DNA of 8,216 nt from [Eubacterium] saphenum (GTDB taxonomy: Bacteria; Bacillota; Clostridia; Oscillospirales; Ruminococcaceae), in NCBI GenBank assembly GCA_004555855.1, contig SFJQ01000115.1:1-8216 (forward strand). The letters run 5' to 3'. The notes beneath the pieces were generated by a model. That model worked only from the letters and a program-made list of their open reading frames with translations, made no database searches and was not told the origin of the DNA. The position numbers and the translations under genes were made by a program. Below are positions 5,006-8,216 of this stretch, one piece after another. Numbering within the stretch: the stretch's first letter is position 1; the number at the start of each line of letters is the position of its first letter.

Positions 5006-6589
5006 GGCAATTTTTGGAATGACGTTGAGCAGGAGTTGGCTCGATTTCCCGACCATTTTGAGCAATCCGGGAACTTTATTGACGAGGAAATCGGCTTGGC
5101 TAGGCGATATCGAGACGGTCGACGTTCGCATGCATCCGACGACCATGCCTTCGGGCGCCGATTCGGCGAGTGATTCGCATCCGACGATGTTTTTTGAGAA
5201 GAAATTGGGCACGACGGCGTAATCTTCGTCTTTGAGTTCCGCCATGAATTGATTCGCAATGAGGAGCCCAGCGACTGTAAAATACGATTTGAGTTCTCGA
5301 TTGGTGATGATCGTATTGCAATCGCCGCCGTAGCATTGGCACGGCATGCCGATATCGGTTTCGACCGAGACGGCGTTTGGAATGCATTCGGAGTTGATGC
5401 AAGTTTCGCCCTCGCCGCATTTGGTGCAGGGATCTTCGGTGCAAGCGCCATTGAGGCAAATCGGATTCGATTCGCCACAGGTGGCTTCAACCCAATGGTG
5501 GTCGACACACGTTTTGAGCGTCGAGGCGTTGAGGCAAATATCGGCCGATGATTCATCGCATTCGTAGGTGCATTTTCTGCCGATTGGATCGCAGATCATG
5601 TCATTTCCTTCGCAATTCGTCGTCGTCTTCGATTTATCTTTGGAGCAATGGATGAGCGTATTGCCGTCGCAGTAGGTGACGTTTTCTCGATCGCAAGTAT
5701 CGGGTGGTTTGATGCATTCGACCGTTTCGCCCTTGTTGCAGATCATGTTTTGTTCTGCGCAATCGGCGTCTCTGACGAGTTTGTAATCGATGCAACGGAG
5801 GACGATTTGATCGTTGCATATATCTTCTTTGCATTCGGGTTCGGCACATTCGTGTTGGACAGTGTCGCAAACGAAGCCGGCTTTTACGTCTGCGCAATTC
5901 TTGACGATATACGTGCCATATTCGGCGATTTCGTCGTTTTTGTTGCACTCCAGGAGCGTTTCGCTATCGCGGCAAACGTCTTTTGTGCACTGTGTCGAGA
6001 TACATGCGCCATTGTGGCAGATCTTCGGTTTGCCATTGTCGTCGACGATTTCATCGCATGCGATTTCGGTTGGCGTTCCATTGTTGCATTCGATAAGCGT
6101 AGTTTTGTCTTTGCACGAATTTTGTTCGCAAGCGGGAGGTAGTGGCACGGGGCGCGGTCGAGCGGCTGTGTCGACGACGCATTCGCCACCTTGACAAACT
6201 TTGGGCAGGCCCGACTCATCGAACAATTCGCTGCATGAGATTTCGTTAGGTGAGCCATTGTTGCATTCGATAAGCGTAGTTTTGTCTTTGCACGAATTTT
6301 GTTCGCAAGTCTTGGGGTCTTGAGGCTCTTGTGTGTCGGGGGGATTGGGATCGACGCATTGGGCTCTTGCTAGATCGCATATTTTGCCTTGAGATTTGCA
6401 CGGAATGGATTTGGGCACGCCGCCGTTGCATTCGACGAGTATGTCGTCGTCTTGGCACGACGAACGCTCGCAAATGGGCTCGTCGCCGGTGTTGCCGTCA
6501 TCGCCTGAGTCGGAGCCATCGGAACCGCAGGCGTATAGCGATATGCATGTCGTGAGAATTGAACAAAGGAACGTGAAACGATGTTTCAT
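4982..6589 (-). CDS. Cysteine-rich repeat lipoprotein, C-terminus possibly cut
   Basis: From ATG 6589 the frame encodes 535 residues. It opens with a lipoprotein signal: MKHR, a hydrophobic core, then LYAC with Cys21 as the lipidated residue. Gly rather than Asp follows it, which is compatible with outer-membrane sorting. A Ser/Gly/Asp linker (22-38) leads to eight cysteine-rich units starting near residues 40, 95, 154, 201, 253, 299, 344 and 388, each with about six Cys (C-x4/5-C-x8-C and onward) and a core like LIECNNG. Units 2 and 3 are nearly identical. A different C-terminal domain (about 407-535) includes MPCQCYGGDC and an amphipathic end. The protein is probably displayed on the cell surface; disulfides would stabilise the units. 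Function unknown. An ATG six bases upstream (6595) is possible; the long upstream extension to 6727 has no signal peptide sense. The stop lies at the suspected junction and no terminator follows. Confidence 0.75.
   Translation of the reverse strand: MKHRFTFLCSILTTCISLYACGSDGSDSGDDGNTGDEPICERSSCQDDDILVECNGGVPKSIPCKSQGKICDLARAQCVDPNPPDTQEPQDPKTCEQNSCKDKTTLIECNNGSPNEISCSELFDESGLPKVCQGGECVVDTAARPRPVPLPPACEQNSCKDKTTLIECNNGTPTEIACDEIVDDNGKPKICHNGACISTQCTKDVCRDSETLLECNKNDEIAEYGTYIVKNCADVKAGFVCDTVQHECAEPECKEDICNDQIVLRCIDYKLVRDADCAEQNMICNKGETVECIKPPDTCDRENVTYCDGNTLIHCSKDKSKTTTNCEGNDMICDPIGRKCTYECDESSADICLNASTLKTCVDHHWVEATCGESNPICLNGACTEDPCTKCGEGETCINSECIPNAVSVETDIGMPCQCYGGDCNTIITNRELKSYFTVAGLLIANQFMAELKDEDYAVVPNFFSKNIVGCESLAESAPEGMVVGCMRTSTVSISPSQADFLVNKVPGLLKMVGKSSQLLLNVIPKIAPKLLHIL
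6078..6309. repeat. Identical 55-bp direct repeats from an in-frame gene duplication
   Basis: Bases 6078-6132 and 6255-6309 are identical. The spacing is 177 bases, exactly 59 codons, and the flanks remain similar. They encode the start of cysteine-rich units 2 and 3 of the lipoprotein (CEQNSCKDKTTLIECNNG). The other units have diverged at DNA level, so this is the youngest duplication in the gene, or one kept alike by recombination. Confidence 0.85.
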
Positions 6590-6774
6590 GGTCATTATTC
6601 CAGGTTGAATCATGGTGATAAGGTCGAGCAAGAGCCAGCATCTGCGAAAACACGATAGAGCCGATACGGCAACGCGCTCGAATTCACTTCGACGATAAAT
6701 CGATCGAATTGAGGTAGTTTTGCCCATGTTAGCCGATTGATTTGTTTAGGGCAAGAGTTAGGGGTGGATTATTG
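6590..6774 (-). promoter_or_regulatory. Leader of the lipoprotein gene, weak promoter candidate
   Basis: There is no convincing gene in this stretch. A GGA (6600-6602) lies about nine bases before ATG 6589 and is the only ribosome binding site candidate. On the minus strand TTGCCC (6749-6754) and TAACAT (6726-6731) are 17 bases apart, each matching four of six consensus bases. The promoter call is tentative, since promoter rules for this lineage are not known to me. Confidence 0.25.
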
Positions 6775-6813
6775 GGTCCCGGGGCAATAGCGTAGCGCAA
6801 CCCCGGGGCGACC
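6775..6813. repeat. GC-rich imperfect palindrome, REP-like
   Basis: GGTC (6775-6778) and GACC (6810-6813) bracket CCCGGGG (6778-6784) and CCCCGGGG (6801-6808), with CAATAGCGTAGCGCAA between them. The element folds imperfectly with bulges. No T-run follows in either direction: the A-run at 6814-6821 lies on the plus strand after the stem, where a leftward transcript would meet it first. It contrasts sharply with the A-rich surroundings and looks like an intergenic repeat unit rather than a terminator. Confidence 0.45.
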
Positions 6814-6850
6814 AAAAAAAAGAAAAATGCCATCGTAGAAAAGAAAAATG

Positions 6851-6881
6851 AAAAAAAAGCGCAATTGTAGGAAATTGCGCT
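6851..6881 (-). terminator. Strong intrinsic terminator of the beta-barrel gene
   Basis: On the minus strand, AGCGCAATT (6873-6881) pairs perfectly with AATTGCGCT (6858-6866) around a six-base loop, and eight T residues follow (6851-6858). It begins 50 bases after the stop codon of the barrel gene, so the lipoprotein gene further on is probably transcribed separately. Confidence 0.85.
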
Positions 6882-6930
6882 TGATAGGGTTTGCAACGAA
6901 ATTATTTCGATGCGTTATGTGATAGATGAA

Positions 6931-8216
6931 TTAAAATTCGAGGCCGATGCCGATGTGAAATGTCGCCTTGTCGGTGAGGTCGAAGGCGCCTTTTGCGCCG
7001 AAGTTGTCGATTTGTGCGTACATGTATTCGGCGAAGATGTAGGAGTTGTTGATGCCCCATTCGACGTCGAATGATTTTTCCATGTCGGGAGCGAGCCAAT
7101 CGAGGACGAAAGCGATGCCGGCGACGACGTGGAAGCCGAAAGTGCCGCCGTAGCCGTCTTTGCCGTCGGTTGATTTGGCGATGGCGTCGGAACCGTCGCG
7201 GATCCACCAGAAGGCGTAGTCGAAGCCTGCTTTGACGTAGAGTGTGAAGGGGAAGTTGAAGCGCGTCCAGAGGTAGTCGAAGCGGTAGATGAGCGAGAGG
7301 CGTAGGGGAAGCCAGTGTAGGGCGGTCGAGTCGATGGTCTTTTGTCCCGATTCGGTGACGCCTTTGCCCGAGATGCTGCCGTAGGCCAGGTGGAAGCCGA
7401 GTCCGAGGCTGCCGACGCCGCGCCAGAATTGCCAGTCGTATTCGCCTTCGATGATGAAGCCCGAGTCGTTGCCGAAGTGCGTTTTGAAGGCGGATCCTAG
7501 GTTATCGGGTTTGTAGGGGCCGGCTTTGAATTCGACCATCATGTTGACGGGGGATTCGGCGTAGGCGTCGTTGGGGGCGGCGAAGGCGCCAGCGGTGAGG
7601 GCAGGGACGAGGACGAGGAGGGCGGCTTTTGCGTTGATTTTAGCTGCCCTTTTGCGACGCCAGATGAGCGCGCCGACGAGGGAGGCGATGGCCGCAAAGA
7701 TGAGCGCGAGTGCCCATGGGGCGTAGAGGCAGAGCGTGGCGAAGCCGTAGAGGGGCCACAGGAGGGTTCGCGTGATGGTGCGAGCGGATTCGTGTTGGCC
7801 GATGAAATGCGCCAGTGGTGGGCTCAATTCGTAGTACGTTTTGACGAAAGCGCGTCCGGGGGCAGATTGTTGCAAGATATCGTCGCGAAATTTGCGCAAG
7901 AGGGCGACGTGTGGCTCTTGTGTCGAGCCGTAGGCGGCGGTGGCGATGAAGCAGAAACCGCCATCGACGTCGGCGTTTTCTTCGCGGTAGCTTTCCCAGA
8001 AATCTTTTGTCTTTTCGGTGACGGCGGTGACGACATCGCCCAAGAGGCTTTCGTTTCCGTTGGAATCGATGGCGGTGACGCTGATCATATAGGTCATGTC
8101 GGCGGAAATCTTGTTTTTGAGCGTCGTCGAGGTCGTGGTGGCGGTGGCCGACGATGCGCCGGTGATTTCTTCGGGTTTTGCGCCTTTATCGAGGAGTGTG
8201 CCTTCGGTGCCGTAGT
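6931..8216 (-). CDS. Fusion: FnIII-like end, CFI-box-CTERM, internal signal peptide, outer-membrane barrel; N-terminus off window
   Basis: The frame is open at the right edge; 427 residues are visible, counted from there. The first part (about 1-70) ends like a fibronectin-III domain (TYMISVTAIDSNGNES). CFIATAAYGS follows at 88-97, then LLRKFRD and YYELSPPLAHFI, the pattern of the CFI-box-CTERM region known from secreted proteins of Deltaproteobacteria. A long hydrophobic segment (about 151-185) ends in RRKR (186-189). Directly after it comes a second signal-peptide-like stretch: basic AAKINAK, a hydrophobic core, and AYA (217-219) as likely signal peptidase I site. Residues 220-427 form alternating strands with many aromatic residues and end in GIGLEF; the terminal Phe is the usual BAM signal. 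This part resembles the MXAN_2562-type barrel family. No ATG, GTG or TTG start stands before the inner signal, so the parts are truly in one frame. Function unknown; a surface protein with its own barrel is likely. Confidence 0.78.
   Translation of the reverse strand, partial: YGTEGTLLDKGAKPEEITGASSATATTTSTTLKNKISADMTYMISVTAIDSNGNESLLGDVVTAVTEKTKDFWESYREENADVDGGFCFIATAAYGSTQEPHVALLRKFRDDILQQSAPGRAFVKTYYELSPPLAHFIGQHESARTITRTLLWPLYGFATLCLYAPWALALIFAAIASLVGALIWRRKRAAKINAKAALLVLVPALTAGAFAAPNDAYAESPVNMMVEFKAGPYKPDNLGSAFKTHFGNDSGFIIEGEYDWQFWRGVGSLGLGFHLAYGSISGKGVTESGQKTIDSTALHWLPLRLSLIYRFDYLWTRFNFPFTLYVKAGFDYAFWWIRDGSDAIAKSTDGKDGYGGTFGFHVVAGIAFVLDWLAPDMEKSFDVEWGINNSYIFAEYMYAQIDNFGAKGAFDLTDKATFHIGIGLEF

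Noticed and set aside
5249..6194. Several plus-strand open frames of 100-164 codons opposite the lipoprotein gene
   Set aside because: They are mirror frames of a Cys-rich coding sequence; the minus frame has a signal peptide and repeats that the plus frames lack.
6590..6727. 46-residue N-terminal extension of the lipoprotein frame
   Set aside because: The extension would bury the lipobox signal peptide (Cys21 when counted from ATG 6589) behind a charged stretch; the shorter start makes biological sense.
6775..6821. Rho-independent terminator at the GC-rich palindrome
   Set aside because: For a rightward transcript the trailing run is A, not T, and for a leftward one no T-run follows the stem; it does not fit in either direction.

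Overview
The window appears to be made of two pieces of DNA from unrelated bacteria, meeting near position 4,980-5,005. Every gene called lies on the minus strand.

Positions 1 to about 4,985 look like a low-GC Gram-positive bacterium of the Clostridia (Ruminococcaceae-like by impression; no search was run). Reasons: near-consensus TTGACA/TATAAT promoters with 17-18 bp spacers, strong GGAGG-type ribosome binding sites, AT-rich spacers, intrinsic terminators, tRNAs with encoded CCA ends, and typical Firmicute families. In the direction of transcription (right to left) this part holds: a tRNA-Thr(UGU) and tRNA-Tyr(GUA) operon; a 500-base gene-free stretch with a 102-bp tandem repeat and several hairpins; a three-gene operon (HTH regulator with a C-terminal AbrB-like segment, ABC ATPase, ABC-2 permease) closed by two terminators in series; a DUF2238/YjdF-like membrane protein; and a zinc-ribbon membrane protein that runs off the left edge. 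The regulator-ATPase-permease operon is best read as a self-controlled export system of unknown substrate.

Positions about 5,000 to 8,216 look like a Gram-negative of the Myxococcota / former Deltaproteobacteria type. They hold a lipoprotein with eight cysteine-rich repeats and, upstream of it on the same strand, a large surface or outer-membrane protein that runs off the right edge. The second protein is the most interesting object here. One reading frame carries a fibronectin-III-like end, a CFIATAAYGS segment of the CFI-box-CTERM type, a membrane segment with an RRKR stop, a second signal-peptide-like stretch with an A-Y-A cleavage site, and a complete-looking outer-membrane beta-barrel ending in Phe. 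It could be one precursor that is cut into two proteins.

The join sits where an AT-rich Firmicute spacer with a forward -10 box abuts the 3' end of the lipoprotein gene. The stop codon of that gene lies inside the -10 box. An assembly chimera is the simplest explanation; recent horizontal transfer is the less likely alternative. No CRISPR array, transposase, integrase or phage gene is visible.
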